A stretch of DNA of 64,000 nucleotides from Diploscapter coronatus. Its lineage: Eukaryota > Nematoda > Chromadorea > Rhabditida > Rhabditidae. Below the pieces are notes generated by a model, which saw nothing but the letters and a program-made list of their open reading frames with translations, made no database searches and was not told the DNA's origin. Numbering within the stretch: position 1 is the first letter of the stretch; each line of letters begins with the position of its first letter. The stretch covers positions 2,131,201-2,195,200 of the forward strand of contig OZ038422.1 of NCBI GenBank assembly GCA_964036155.1, in the 5' to 3' direction. This document shows, piece after piece, positions 10,691 to 23,587 of the stretch. A program made the translations under genes and the position numbers.

Positions 10691-12805
10691 TTTTTATCAC
10701 GTTTTGTTCTGGTGCCTTTAAAATTTTCTGTCTTATTTATCTTAGTATCAGTAAATAGGCCAATTCCATTAGATGACGTTTCGTATGATTTTTTTTGCAT
10801 TCAATCCCATGCTATAATCGAAATATTCTTATGGATTTTCATTCGAATATCATTCTTACCTTCAAAATGACAACTTATTTACTCCGATGCAACTGTAAAT
10901 CGATAAATTTATTTTCTCAAAACATGATCATCGTAATTTGTGAAACACAGTATTTCGCTATTTGTACGCATTTCATGCAAATATCGATTCTTACCTGAAT
11001 TCCATCGCGTGTCGGTTGTAATGCAATTTCTATACTCCCTCCTTTTCTCTGTCAGCTTCAATGATCATTTTGCCATCGATTGAATGCAGGAGGTTTTATA
11101 TTAGCTAGCAGCTGCTTCCCTGCGTCTCTAGGAATCCCACACTATTTCTCCAAAATATTTTCTCACAGATCTCTTCACCCTCTCACAAATTCGTACTATT
11201 TTTCTTATCTCAAATCTACCCGCCATCTTGCAGCCTCTATGCATCAATCTATAGGGATGTGAGATTGACCCGTAGTGTTTCTGCATTCTTTAATTATCTT
11301 GATTTTTTGTACTATTTCGCTTTGGATGCTATCTTCGACTCTCTATGTATGGCTTTTCTATATTTACATATGTTTATTTCTTTAATATATCATGAAATCT
11401 CATTTTTTTCGACTTTCTTATATCCCATTCTCTCTATACATGGACTTATCTCTTCATATATCCGAAAATTCCGTTATATCTCGTTTCCTTTGTATTCACA
11501 AATCTCACGCTTCTTATATCTTTCTTCCTCTAAATTTAGCAGTATCTCTCTATATATGGGAATCTAGAGACTGTTTCTCTTCTCCATGCAAGGGTTGCGC
11601 TAATTTCACTTCTCTTTCTTTCTTTCTTCTCTATTCAATTTCAATCGCTTTGTGTCGGGATTTCGGATTTCTATTGAGAGATTTCAATTATTTTGACTGT
11701 CTTGAATAACACTTGATATATTTGATTTATATCGGTTTTCAAAATTTCTGACACTCTATTTAAGGAATAGTTTGAACAATTTCCTCTATTTAAGACCTTT
11801 ATAAATTATCTAATTCTATCATAAATCTTGACTTTTACATGCATAATATCTGGATTTTCTTCTATAATTTGGTATAATTTTCCTCGTAGTTTAAATTTTC
11901 AATCCCGATGTAAATTGGAGTCGAATTCAATATTGACTTTACTTCATTAATTCAGTTACACCCCATCGTTTCAAATATTTGTAATTGAATTCTTCAACCA
12001 TTGAATTGAATTAGATAGCCTCAATATTTTACCAATACATTTTTTCTTACTCCCATCATTTTGATCAATATTTTAGGTTATATTTTTTATTTGAGGATTA
12101 CTATCTTTCATTGATTAAAATATAGCAGTGTCTTTTAAATTTTACGTAATTAAATTATTCAATGATTGAATTAGTTGGCCTCCATATTTGTAGCCTTGCT
12201 AATTCAGCCCTAATCTCAATGTTATGCTGTCCTTCAGTTTGAGTCATTGATTTTCACAAATCTCCTCTTTCCTAATTCGGAATTCTGTTAGCTGAGCGTG
12301 AAATCCCTGAAGGGAAGAGAAGAGTGCCCTGTTATGAATTAGTTATTTTGGAATTCACTATTAGTATAAAGCATTGAATCAACTATATCTTCAAATACAA
12401 TACTGCTAAAAATTTAAATAAGGCCTATTTCTGAATAATAGTAGTTTCAAATCAATTTCCATTCAGTTGGCTCAGACCATTGGCTCTTTTCCAGTATTTT
12501 CAATAACCTAAATTTTCTGAATCATATCTATTTTCTGGGCCATTTTCATATCATATTTATTTACAATCATTGGCGATAATTGGCTGCTTTTAGAATCTTT
12601 AAGAGTCTAAATTTTCTCAAGTCTATCATTGCCGTATTGTTTAACTATTCTATGTCTTGATCTTCATTATTTCCATTCTTACCTCATTCAATTATCAAAA
12701 TCAGCTTTGAAAAACTCGCATAATTCGATTTGGAAATTAGCGTATTTTCAATTTTTCTAAAAAATTTGCCATTTTTAGCGAATTCACTATCAAGGCGCCC
12801 ATTTA

Positions 12806-15800
12806 TGGTGTGGCCTCTCGGTGCAGTGCTCGCAGGTAAAAAATTATTCAAATTACAGATTAAATTAAGTGGTAATTTGTAAAAGTAGCCATTTTGAGTG
12901 GAATAATATGTGGAAGAGATTTTCTTGTCAATGCTATTTCGTCAGAGGCTGCTAATTTTCCGGTGGTTAAGTGGCTACTTTTATGGATTTCAGACGGAAT
13001 TTATCCTGAGCTGAAATATAAAATCTCGTATTATTTAAGCTCAGAATCTAAATTAAATCTAGAATTTTAAAAAATAATTGACGAATAAAATTTCAGGGGT
13101 CGCCCTTTGTTGGCATGGCTCAAATGCTCAACATATATTCCTTGATCAGTGTAGGTTTCAAATTTATATACAATCATATTATCAATTTGATTACCAATAC
13201 GAAAGCAATTAGCGCACAATATTCAACTTGCTAACTCGAATCGAAATTTTTCGTCACTTCTAAAACCAAACCAGTGACAGACATTTTCATATAAAATATT
13301 CTTAATTTTCTTGTAACCATATCAAAGTAAAGGTTTTGAAATACAAAAAAAATGAACAGATTTATAAAAAAAAAAAAAAAAACAGGAAAAATGCAACATT
13401 TTCAGTAAACAATCATCCAGCAGCAGCTCCGGACGTCGTTAGAGATGTGGCCGGCGTGCTCGCTCCACTAGATCAGCTCTATCGTCTGGAGGATGGTAGT
13501 CCGGCCAAGGAAATCGAGGGATTAGTAGATCCCGAGGGCAGACAATTCATCGAACCGCTCAAGGCTCAGTCGATCGTGTAAGTTTTTCTTTGTAAGCTGA
13601 TTTTCCTAGTTGTATGCTTCTAGGATTACTATTTGCATTCATTATAGCATTTTATATGTTAATTTTTGAAAACTATCAAAACCTTCATTAGAAAGAGTGA
13701 ATTGCATAAGTTTGGATAGGCTATGAGAAATATATAATTTCATGCGCTAAAATTTCATATTTCTATTTTAGATTTATAGAAATTTTCATTAGACTTGGAA
13801 AATTTGATTGATTATTTCGAAATTCAATTTTGCGCTTTACGTCATGACATTTATTGTTCCTCTTAGATTTAGATGCCAATCAAAATTATGGCATTTTGAC
13901 ACTGCAAAATGGACAACTGCATGCCTTGTCTGATAACATTTAATTTTATCAATGGAGTCTTCAATTCTGTTGTTTTTCAGACTCGAAGAAGAATTGCGAA
14001 GGGAGGCTGCCGAAATCGCGCAGGTCCTTCAGGAATCGGATTCCAAGAAACCGTCGAGTTCTGGTAATTGAATATTTGCTTCCTAAGTATTTTTATTATC
14101 AACTTTCTGAAAAGGTCGGAATAGTTCTAAATGTTTTGCATTGTCCCAGAACATTCAGCACAAGCTATCATCCTTTACAAAAATTTCCTGAAAATTCCAC
14201 TTTAAAGTATGATTCCGAAACATCTTTTTCTTAGTAGGAAATTTCCAAAACCACGCAATCTTCCCTAAAATACCTAATCTGATTATGATAATCTGACGAT
14301 TCAAGATTTTTATGAGTAAATGAACAAAACTTTCAGAAATACCCCTGTCGACATGGCTGTGGTCGTTGTTCGGGTGCAGTTTGGTGGTTTCTTGCGGAAT
14401 CATTCCGGCCTTCCTCCTGCCCGCTAGCACATCGGAGTACATTCATTCGGAAGGTAGATTTACTATTTTTCTTAATGTTTTGATACGATTTACTCTGCAA
14501 TTCGTTGAAGATGCAGTCTACATATTAGACCTGCAAAACTTGAAAGATATCTCAAAACTTTATTAACCACGCTAAATAGATATGCGGTGAGAGTCAAGCA
14601 ATATTGAATTTTCAAGTCATTCTTGTCCAAAGATTATTTTGAAGCCCAGTTCAACATTAATGGATCGATATATAATTTTGAATTTATCATAAAATATAGA
14701 ACTGCGTATTGCATGATTTTCCACAGGCTACTTATATAGATTTTCAAAATTCTTATTAAGAATTTTCAGAAGGCAAACGCTTCCTGAACCTGCTTCTGTC
14801 ATTCGCAGTTGGCAGTCTTCTGGGTGATGTGTTCCTGCATCTCTTGCCCGAAACCTGGAATTCGTACAATTGTAAGTTTTAATTTCGCTAACTTATAAAT
14901 TAACCTATCATCTAAACCAATGAAGAACTAAATTCAATTGAATCTAATTTTAAAAAATGTTTAAATTCAGTAACATCCGGCCAAATCGGGCTATGGACGA
15001 TCAGCGGGCTTCTGATTTGCTTCTTGGTTGAGAAGCTTTGCGCTTCGACGGAGGAGAGTCAGCATAGGGTAGGAAATTAATCGACAAATCCGATAGCCTG
15101 GAAAAGTAGTTACATTCGTCACATTTTGAAATAGTATGGGAAGAAAAGTCTCTGTCCGACCATATTTTATACTAATTTGGTCATATAGTTGTGCAATTAC
15201 TCTTCCAGATTGACGACAAGTCTTAATTGAAGATTATTTTTATGTTTCAATTAAAGTATTACACCCACGCCTGAATTAAGGGCGATATTCCCTTGTTCGT
15301 CTCCTTAATCGTGATATGATAATTATTGAGTTAACACACAATATTAGTAACTATTTTACTTTAGATCTGCGCAATCATGAACTTGGCAGCGAATTTGGTG
15401 GACAATTTCACCCATGGTTTGGCTGTTGGTGCGAGTTTCCTCGTATCGCCAAAGGTAGGAAAAGTCGATAAACAATCGATTTTTATCGATTCTTTTCAGT
15501 TCGGTCTGATGACGACTTTCGCAATTCTGCTGCACGAAATCCCGCACGAAGTCAGCGATTTCGCGATCCTTTTGCGAGCAGACTTCAACCGAATACAGGC
15601 CATCAAGGCTCAGGTAGGCTTTAGAAATTTTTGAAATGACGATTCAAACAAACTTTTAGTCGATTCGATTCTGGTTCTTTTCGAATTTTTGAAGTTATGG
15701 TTTAAACAAATAATAAAGTTGATTTTTTTTTCGATGGGAATTCATTATTTGAAATTTTAAAGTGTAAGCATGGCAGATCGATCTGATAGGAATACTCCAT

Positions 15801-16518
15801 CTTTTTAGTATTGCAGATAATGAGTTTTGTCCTAAATAAAAATCAATTGAAAATCATTGCTCAGCTAATAATAGCCCTCTATTAAATACAGATAAAATAA
15901 GAAAAAAATCAATAACTCCAAATTTTCAGTTAATAACAGCCCTCGGGGGTGTGCTGGGTGCGTTTGCTGCTCTACTTCTAAGGACGGATTCGTTATCTGC
16001 GGCCGAATGGGTGCTGCCCTTCACCGCTGGCGGATTCATCAACATCGCACTCGCACAGATCCTCCCTGAGCTGAATCAGGAGACCAATCAGAGGTAGGGG
16101 AAGCTGATCTTTATTTAAGATCGATTTTCATGAAAATAGTCAAATAAGAAGTAGGACAGAATATGGTGGAAATGATTGAAGTTCATTAGATTATGAGTTA
16201 TATTACATGCCTATATAGTTACGTAATTACATTTCAAAATGTTTGAAATCAAGACGTTCTAAAATTCGATGCTCTATTCTGTTTTATGTTGTCTATGGTT
16301 TAATTTGATTTGGGTTGAGCAAAGTGGTTCATTCAATTTTGATTTCCTCTACGACGATGCATTGCAGTTGAAAATTCGATACCTTTGTCAAAGAAATTTT
16401 GAAGCCTAAATTTTTTCTCCAAAAACAATTTAATTCTAGGCAAAACCTACTGCAACTGTTGCTGATCGGTCTGGGCGTCGCGACGATGGCCGTAATGAGT
16501 CAATTCCACTGTGCATAA
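12806..16518 (+). CDS. zipt-13: ZIP13-type zinc transporter (SLC39A13 orthologue)
   Basis: The predicted protein has 367 residues, against about 371 for human ZIP13. The exons are 12806-12836, 13097-13150, 13406-13577, 13981-14063, 14337-14453, 14770-14871, 14971-15068, 15365-15454, 15500-15613, 15930-16093 and 16440-16518; every phase joins. The first 25 residues look like a signal peptide ([15 protein letters not shown]). TM2 reads [18 protein letters not shown] (about 163-180), TM4 has [16 protein letters not shown] (from about 229), TM5 has [15 protein letters not shown] (from 261), and TM6 has [20 protein letters not shown]. The TM4/TM5 histidine-aspartate-glutamate set is the metal site of ZIP carriers. 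The NFTHGLAV and SDFAILLRA wording fits ZIP13 rather than ZIP7, and the loop lacks the long His-rich tract of ZIP7. Family members move zinc from secretory-pathway vesicles or Golgi to the cytosol. The gene converges with the peroxidase gene to its right. The first exon is short and the least certain. Confidence 0.93.
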
Positions 16519-17604
16519 ATTAAATCCATTACTCCAGATTCTAGGAGCAGGGCTGATTTTTGCATTTTTTTGTTGAAAATTTGCCCTTTAAGAATTGAAA
16601 AATCATTGCTATCCTATTTTAAATACTGGGTACTTACACTTTCATAATACACTACTACGCCATTTGAAATGACACGTTATTCGTAAGATTCGAAATTTTC
16701 GGAAGTATTTTCATTTAATTTGATGATAGTTTTCGAATAACGTGTATACCCTACAATATTGCTCGAATAATTCATCGTTCTATACCAAATATCCAAACAA
16801 TTCGTAGACCGAAAATCTAGCAATTCCGAGTAAAATCTTTAGTATTCAACTATTGTTCACGATCTTGCCTATTACATTACAACCAAAAGGGTTCATATAT
16901 ATTCGATATTATGCAAATAATACAACACTGTAGAGGGGTTAATTGTAGTTTGATTTTCGAAAAAATCACGATATTTATTTGAATTAATGTGGTCATAATG
17001 ACGTTGAGACACGGTAACGCTCGTCTAGTTTTAAATTGCCTTATGATGTTCATAATGCCGGTGAATTTTCTAAAAGTGCTTTTATAGCAAATATAATGTC
17101 AAATAAACGATTTATTAAGTGAATTTTTAAAATTCAATACCCGATACAATTTTAACACGGATATATTATGATCGAATAACACGCTTTTAAATCTATTATA
17201 GGTACAGATATGAGTTGAATAGAAAATATCAGGATTTACCGAGTTAAGTTGGGATTTTTGAGAAAATAGAAATGTAAAAAATTTCTCAATTTTTCATATC
17301 AACTTTTTTCCTTTGAATTAAATTTAATTCGATAAATCTTGACTAATACTTGGGATAGTAAGTCATTTGAGCTCAAACATTTCATCAATTTTCATCGGAA
17401 ATCTAGCAAATCTAATTTTCTTAGGCTTAAATTTAAAGGCAACTTAGAAATGTCGTGACAACAATTAAGAAGCATCGCAACACTTCCCCTGCTTACTTCG
17501 ACGTTATTTGTAATTAAGAGCTCAATATTTGGAAGTAGTAACGATGTTGTGTAATTAATGTCACGTTGTTTGTTTCTTAGTTAGCGTTTTAAATTTCCCA
17601 AAAT
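16519..17604. other. Convergent intergenic region with 3' ends
   Basis: This lies between the 3' ends of the ZIP gene (+) and the peroxidase gene (-). It contains AATAAA near 17102 on the plus strand and ATTTATT (AATAAAT on the minus strand) near 16974, both possible poly(A) signals. No coding signal is seen. Confidence 0.5.
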
Positions 17605-20600
17605 TTAAGCAGATTCAGCCATGAGTTGTTCGATGAACGGAACGACCACTTCACCGTGGCTCCAAGCAGTAGGGTGGAAGCGGAAGCGGGGACGGCCCTG
17701 AAAATTGAAATTTTTGACACAAGTTTCGAAATTGCAATCATGAAATGTGTGAATGCACATCATCTGTCTAATGAGCAGTTGGAAACAAAGCATAAATCAT
17801 TCGATAATTTTGTTTTTGAAATAGAAAACAACCAACCTTTTTGTCGATGAGGAACTTCTCGAAGTTCCAGGTGATATCAGAAGCTTTGATCGGGGTGTAC
17901 ATCAATTCGTTCGGGTTGCCGATTCTGTCGACGGTTTGAGGGCAAGTTTCCTAAAGTTGTCATTTCTTTAATAAAGTTCCGGAAACGACTCAGAAACCTT
18001 GAGGAATTCGTAGTACGGGTGCTGATTTTCGCCGTTGACCTCGAGTTTGCCGTAGATGTGGAGGTTCTAAATGTTATAATTATTTCCTTGACACGAGCTA
18101 TTCGCATCATAAATTTTATTTGATAATTGAGCATTTATTAACGTGAAACATAGTTGTAATAAATCTCAATATTAATCAGATTAGCTGAAATACGATATCA
18201 CAAATTGGGCATTGAGCAGATATTTTCATGAAACATATTATTTGACTAATATTTATGGCGTCAACGTAACGCATCAAAAATCGCAATTTTCATTTATAAT
18301 TGCTTGAAAATTGCAAGCCCTTAAACCCTCAAGCCATGCGAAATAGGGTGAGGGATGGTAGGGAAAACGATTCTTTCCTCACACTATTTCGTATGGCTCG
18401 AGGGCTCAAGGTTTCCGAATTGCCTTTCTATTTTATTTTGAAGCTAAAAAACACTACCTGGTGTGGTTTCCATCCGTTACCAGGTCGAACGTACATGATA
18501 CCATTCATCAGTTCGTGATTTTCGGCGGGTTCCTTAAATTTGGTCTCATTTGTTTTTGTTTGTTTGGTTTTTTTTTTATTTTAGCCTTTTTTAATTTAGG
18601 TAAAAATACCTGGAGATAGAATTGGTTGCAGGGGAATCCGAGCAGGGAGAAACCACGGTCGGCGAATCGTTCGATCAACGGATTGAAGTCGGTGTATTGC
18701 TGGGTATAGGCTGAAAAATTGTTGTCAAATTAACAGAACATACTCTCTATATAATAAGGTATTTTAAAATAAAAGCCCACAATTTTATAATCTAGATAAT
18801 ATTTTCTAAGTCGATAAAATTTATACTACTAATGGTGCGCAAAATCCGATCAAAAAGTCTTATAAAAAGTCCCAATGTTTGTTATAAACTTATTGATGAC
18901 ATTATCATATTTATTTGCATTTTTGTTATTCAACTATAGAAAAAAAAATCGCTCCTAGGGCCGTTAAACTTCGAAAACAGTAAATTTTTCAGAGTGTTTT
19001 CAATTTTGATTTGGTCGATATTTTGATGACAGTTGTGACGTCAACTGTCAAAATCCCATTTGTTGTTGATTAGATTTTCGAATTTCCATCCAAAATTTAC
19101 GAATCTATTCACGCAAAACGTAATATTTTTCACACGCAGTCTTCGTTATTTTCAGCATTTTTCCTTTTTCTTTCCACCTTAAAATTCATTGTTATTTTCT
19201 TCGTTCTCGAGTTTTCTCGCGACCATTTTTTGTCAACCAGTTTTCTGATTTAGACTAATATCGACTTTTGTGTGTGTATACCATACATACTTACGCATAT
19301 TTGGCGTAAATGTGTAAGGTAAACATCAAAATATTTGATTGAACATTATTATTATTATAGCGTCCAAAAATAGGCAAATAATTTGCTATTTTATGAAAAC
19401 CTAATGAAATTTTTCTCAAAAAGAGTAATGTTCAGGGCCTAAAATGACTTTTTAGGTCCTAAACTTTTTTCCTAAGGAATTATAAAAAAAAAAAAATCCC
19501 ACCATATCATATCATTGTTTGCAAAACCAGTAATGTCACAAATGATTGATGGTTATCAGGTCAAAAAATCAGTCACCCATCGAACGATCTTGTAATTTTC
19601 GAGAAAAACCACGATTTTCCCAGCGACGCGAAAAAATTGATTCAAATCGGAAGTCGACTTATTTTTTGACCAGAAATTTATTGGCTTGCATTGTGAGCGG
19701 TTTCACAAAAGTGTAGCCGAAGATGCGAGTTTCAAAGTTTTCGAAATTAAACAAAAATTGAAATTGAATTTTTTAAATTGTCTGTTGGCAAGAATTGTTC
19801 AAAATAGCTTCGAAATTTTCGAACTCCTAGACGAATTTTCGGAATACGATTTTCATTCTGAAAACTCTTCGCATTTATAAAACTCTCCGATAAGTTCCAC
19901 ATTTCACGGTCATAAGAAAAAAATAAATTTAACTCAATCATTATTATTTTTTGTTTATATAAAATACCAAAATGATATCACAATCTTGTTATGTTTAAAT
20001 TTGAAAGAACATTCAATAAATTTTCCCGACATAATTTCATTTTCTTTTTATCGGTGTTTCTCAAGACAATAAGCATCGAATTCAATTGCCCATCAACATA
20101 TTCTATCATTCTTTTCATTCATTTCATCGATATTATTTCTTGCAATAATAGGGCACAGTTTTCACGTTTTGTGTAATCGTGTAATTGAGCGCGTGAAAGC
20201 AAACAAAAGTATTTGCCATTCATTAACGTATTTGGCAGTAAACTTGACATTATTATGCAAAAAAGATGCTATTGAAGAATCTATGAACACAAATTTTCGA
20301 TATAATGGTTTTCCAAGCTAATTACTGCAAAACGGTAATGGAGTATTACTATGTCCGTTTTCTGCATATATATTATCAAATACATATTAAGCTTTATATA
20401 TAAGTAGGTGTTTAAGTTAACTTACCACAGAAGGTAGCGACGTTGACAACCAAGAGGACTTGACCCTTGTACTGGCTCAAATCAGTGAACTCGCCTTGCA
20501 ATGTTTCAAGCTGAAAATATTAAGCATAAAATATCGATGTTTAAATCCATGTATACCTGAAAGTCGTAGATAGACTGATTGGCTTCTTTACATTGCGCCC

Positions 20601-20854
20601 ATCGGGTTGTTTCATCCACCATTTTTGGGCCTGAAATTAAATTTTTAAGATACAAGACTCCTATAAAGGCCCCTAAATGAAAGACCTAAATTTCGAATTT
20701 CAATAAAAAAGGTTTTAAGCTTGCGAATAAGTACAAAATAAATGATTTTTGATTTCAATTTTAAATTGTCGATGGTTATGATACTTAGACTATTTAAATT
20801 ACCTGGCTGAGCCAAGACTGCACCAAACAAAACCGATGCAATTAACAGTTTCAT
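17605..20854 (-). CDS. Secreted cysteine-type glutathione peroxidase
   Basis: The predicted protein has 220 residues in eight exons (minus): 20803-20854, 20557-20630, 20426-20510, 18610-18710, 18458-18532, 17998-18066, 17837-17950 and 17605-17697, all in phase. It begins with a signal peptide ([17 protein letters not shown]). The catalytic site is NVATFCAYTQQY, with Cys70 where many animal enzymes have selenocysteine; the codon is TGT, so no UGA recoding is needed. The other active-site residues are Gln100 in GFPCNQF and Trp180-Asn181 in [13 protein letters not shown]-x-CAYT and EPAENHEL resemble Caenorhabditis GPX-3/5-type secreted enzymes, which reduce peroxides outside the cell. Intron 3 (18711-20425) is 1.7 kb and a foldback repeat sits in intron 5. 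The exact C. elegans counterpart is not assigned. Confidence 0.95.
18319..18415. repeat. Foldback repeat, copy 1 (in gpx intron)
   Basis: Imperfect inverted arms of about 32 bp flank a ~25 bp loop. The arm core is CTCAAGCCATGCGAAATAGG on the left and its near complement on the right. The same arm core occurs in the element at 30418-30513. It lies in intron 5 of the peroxidase gene and could fold into a hairpin in the transcript. Confidence 0.7.
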
Positions 20855-23587
20855 GACTCCTAAAGACAGTTAAGTTTTAACAAATGAAATTCCTGAAACA
20901 ATTAGGGTCGAAATTGGAAAAGAATGCATTTAAGAAGTTTTCTAAAGACTGGTCTTCTGGGGGGTGTCTTCTTATATATACCGGGGTTACTTTTCTCGCG
21001 TCTTTTATCATGCACTATCGCACCAAAATTTGTTTCTCTGCTCTGTTATTTTCCCATGCGTTTCAAAATCACCACCTCCCCAGTTTCTCTAAGCTATTTT
21101 TCTCTAATACACTAATTCCTTCTCTATATTTTTAAATTTTCTGCTTCTTTTCATCCTCTAAAAGTTGCTTTGTTAAATTTCGATCACTATTTTCTCTGTT
21201 GATTTTTTGCAGGTTTGCCCCTGCTATATTGCTTATAGTATTGTTAGACAGGACGTGTATGTTTTGACTCTGCCAGTCCTCTGTGTCTCTGGCTTTCTAA
21301 GCTCCGCCCACTCGAGAGTTCGGAATGACTGATAAAAATCGGGTAAAGTTAGGATTAGAAGGTGAAAAAGGCGTAGGTGAGTTATGAACAAATACAAATA
21401 TGACACAATATCATCATTCTTCTGTAATTAGTTGTTGAATGTGAACACAAACTTGTTAACCATTTTTCACGAAAACTATTGAAATTAGATTTTAGCGAAT
21501 ACTACCACAGTTGTTAATCAATTTTTCTAATAAATAAATTTATTTTTCAAATTTTCCGACACTTATTTATTTGTTGAATTTTATCCATGAACAAAGTTTT
21601 CAAAAGAACAATTTCTTTAAGAATTATCTAATTTTTCTGGTATATATCGTATCCCCCAAATATTATTCACTATATTTTGATTTTGACACCCAGGTATTTT
21701 CGGGAAGACGGAATTTTTTATTTCTCGTGGGTTCATGGCAACAAATACTCAAACTCCCGATAGTCACTTCCAGGAGTCAAGTGTCTGTAATAGAGCCCCC
21801 ACTGTGTGTAAACACAGGAGTAAAACCGGCTAGAGGTACGATACAACATCGCTGACGGCAGAAGTGAATGTTGAGAGCTGTAAATAAACTAAGACAATAC
21901 GTGCATATTATTAGAAGAAGAGAGAAGCCGAAAATAATCACGGTAAATAAAGGATAGTGTACTCGAACTTTGGGGTCAATTACGGAATAGTTTGATGAAA
22001 TTTTTAGAGTCAATATTTTTAACACTAAATTATACATTTGTCAAGCTAATAAAGAAAAAATTCACATTCTTGCCATATATTCTTGTGAAGCATAAGTTGA
22101 TCATCAAATTTTGTATTTTTAAATCGACCGGAAGAGACATAATTTTAAAAATTTTTTGCCAAAGATAAAAATATTTTCTTTCGATATAATTTAACAACAA
22201 AAATGTTCTAATTTCCCGAAATTTCTTTCAAAATGATGACAAACTGTCATCAAACGACGCGCGAATTCAAGTTTTTCAGGCCGAGCGACTTTTGTGAGTT
22301 TGTCAAATTCCCCATTCACTATTGTGTTCGAAAGGAGTTCATTCAAAATATAATTCATTTCAAAGGTGAAAATTTTTTGATCTTTATAGAATTTTCGAAA
22401 ACGTATCTTCGTGACTCATTTTCGAAGAATTTGTGTACAACGTTGAAAGCTCCTTAAAATTCTTCGTGTATCTTTGTGATGGCCAATTTTCAGAGATCAT
22501 TTTAAACAGAACTTAATGTTGAACTCTCGGAGTTAGACAGGCCAGAGTATATATCTTAAATCATTAAAAAGGCCAGAATCGCAGGAAATTTTTTTAAAAA
22601 TATTTGTCTAAAAACTCTTTGAGTTGTTCAAAAATTGGTTTTCGTATCGGTTTGTGCTGAACATTGGCTCTGGTAGCACTTTTGAAAAGACCTTTCTTTT
22701 CAAACTTTGTTGGTTTTATTTTCAAGAGTTCTGTAATTCTTTCAACGATATTTTCGGGATTTTTGTCTCTTTCCGCCGAAATTTCTGGTTCCACTATTTA
22801 GTTAGACACACTGTTGACAAGATGACATTTGAACAGTATGCACAGAATGGTTCAATCCTGCAGAGACTTACAAATGAAAATCGAAAAATCACGAAATTTC
22901 GAGGAATCAGAAAATTTCAGATTTTTCACGGTTTACAAGAAATCATATGATAAATTCATAATCAGACAATTTGATACTGCAACCCAGAGTCTACAAGTTC
23001 TTTACCTCATTAATTAGAAGATCAAATAGTCTGTTGAGTTTATAAGTGTTTAAAAATACGTTCTTGTCGACAAAATAATTTTCAGCATGTGATTTTGCAT
23101 GGAATAGTCTGAAACGGGACACCCCCGGTCCAAAACTATCCGAGTCAGGAACGCCTATTCACAAAAAGTTCTGAATCGAAGGTGTCCCTTTGAAATTTAT
23201 CATAAACTTGACCATGATCATCCCAATAAGGTTATATGAATATTGAAAATACTTTATACTTCACTGACTATATCATCTACATATCATAGTACCATGGACC
23301 TCTCAAGAGTTCAAGAAATAGCTGGCGTAATCACTTCTAATTCTGTCCGAGCACTGATAAGCAAACCAATTTCTGTTGGTTTATCAAACCTCCTCATAAA
23401 CTAAACAGATATGAGCAAACTATTACTACTCTTCAGAGCTGAATTGAACTTTAAGAAATTATATCGCTGTTCATCATAGGCAAAGCTAGATTTATTCTCT
23501 ATAGATAGTTGCAATAAAGAAACAATTAAATAAATTTATTCTGTAAAAGCATGAAGAAAGAAATGATAAAGTGAATTATTTTCTTAA
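20855..23587. other. Intergenic, mostly without genes
   Basis: This begins with the upstream region of the peroxidase gene, where short plus-strand ORFs near 20884-21135 look spurious. The rest is AT-rich apart from the disrupted minus-strand ORFs at 22191-22795, described separately. A short hairpin-like GTGTGTAAACACA lies near 21803. Confidence 0.5.
22191..22795 (-). pseudogene. Disrupted minus-strand coding remnant, family unknown
   Basis: Three protein-like open segments follow one another on the minus strand. The first (about 22795-22594) is a charged stretch containing KNPENIVERITELLKIKPTK and KPIFEQLKEFLDKYF, which begins just after a possible acceptor and ends in TAA. The second starts with ATG at 22500 (MISENWPSQRYTKNFKEL) and stops at 22384. 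The third, one base out of frame, overlaps it and runs to a stop at 22191 (FEMNYILNELL, KLEFARRLMTVCHHFE). I see no splice sites that restore one frame. The likely reading is a decayed gene, though an assembly error or unrecognised introns are possible. I do not recognise the protein. Confidence 0.4.

Larger units (their letters stand above)
6851..12805. other. Gene-poor 6 kb stretch
   Basis: I see no supported coding exon here on either strand. The segment holds heat-shock-element-like sites, a partial tandem duplication near 8.25-8.57 kb, one copy of a dispersed repeat near 8.9-9.2 kb, a direct repeat pair near 10.4-10.7 kb, and a pyrimidine-rich stretch (about 11040-11660) whose plus-strand ORFs are rich in Leu, Ser and Phe because of composition. 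A small unrecognised gene with short exons cannot be excluded. Confidence 0.5.

Noticed and set aside
11080..11709. Plus-strand ORFs rich in Leu/Ser/Phe/Tyr near 11.1-11.7 kb, looking like a membrane protein
   Set aside because: The DNA is a pyrimidine-rich low-complexity stretch; frames overlap and no seven-transmembrane motif or splice pattern is present.
19686..19880. Plus-strand ORF in the peroxidase intron ([13 protein letters not shown]), possibly a nested gene
   Set aside because: It has no ATG at a useful place, no splice sites and no family similarity; AT-rich DNA easily gives Lys/Phe/Glu-rich frames.
20426..20510. Possible selenocysteine (UGA) in the peroxidase active site
   Set aside because: The catalytic codon reads TGT (Cys); no in-frame UGA is present.
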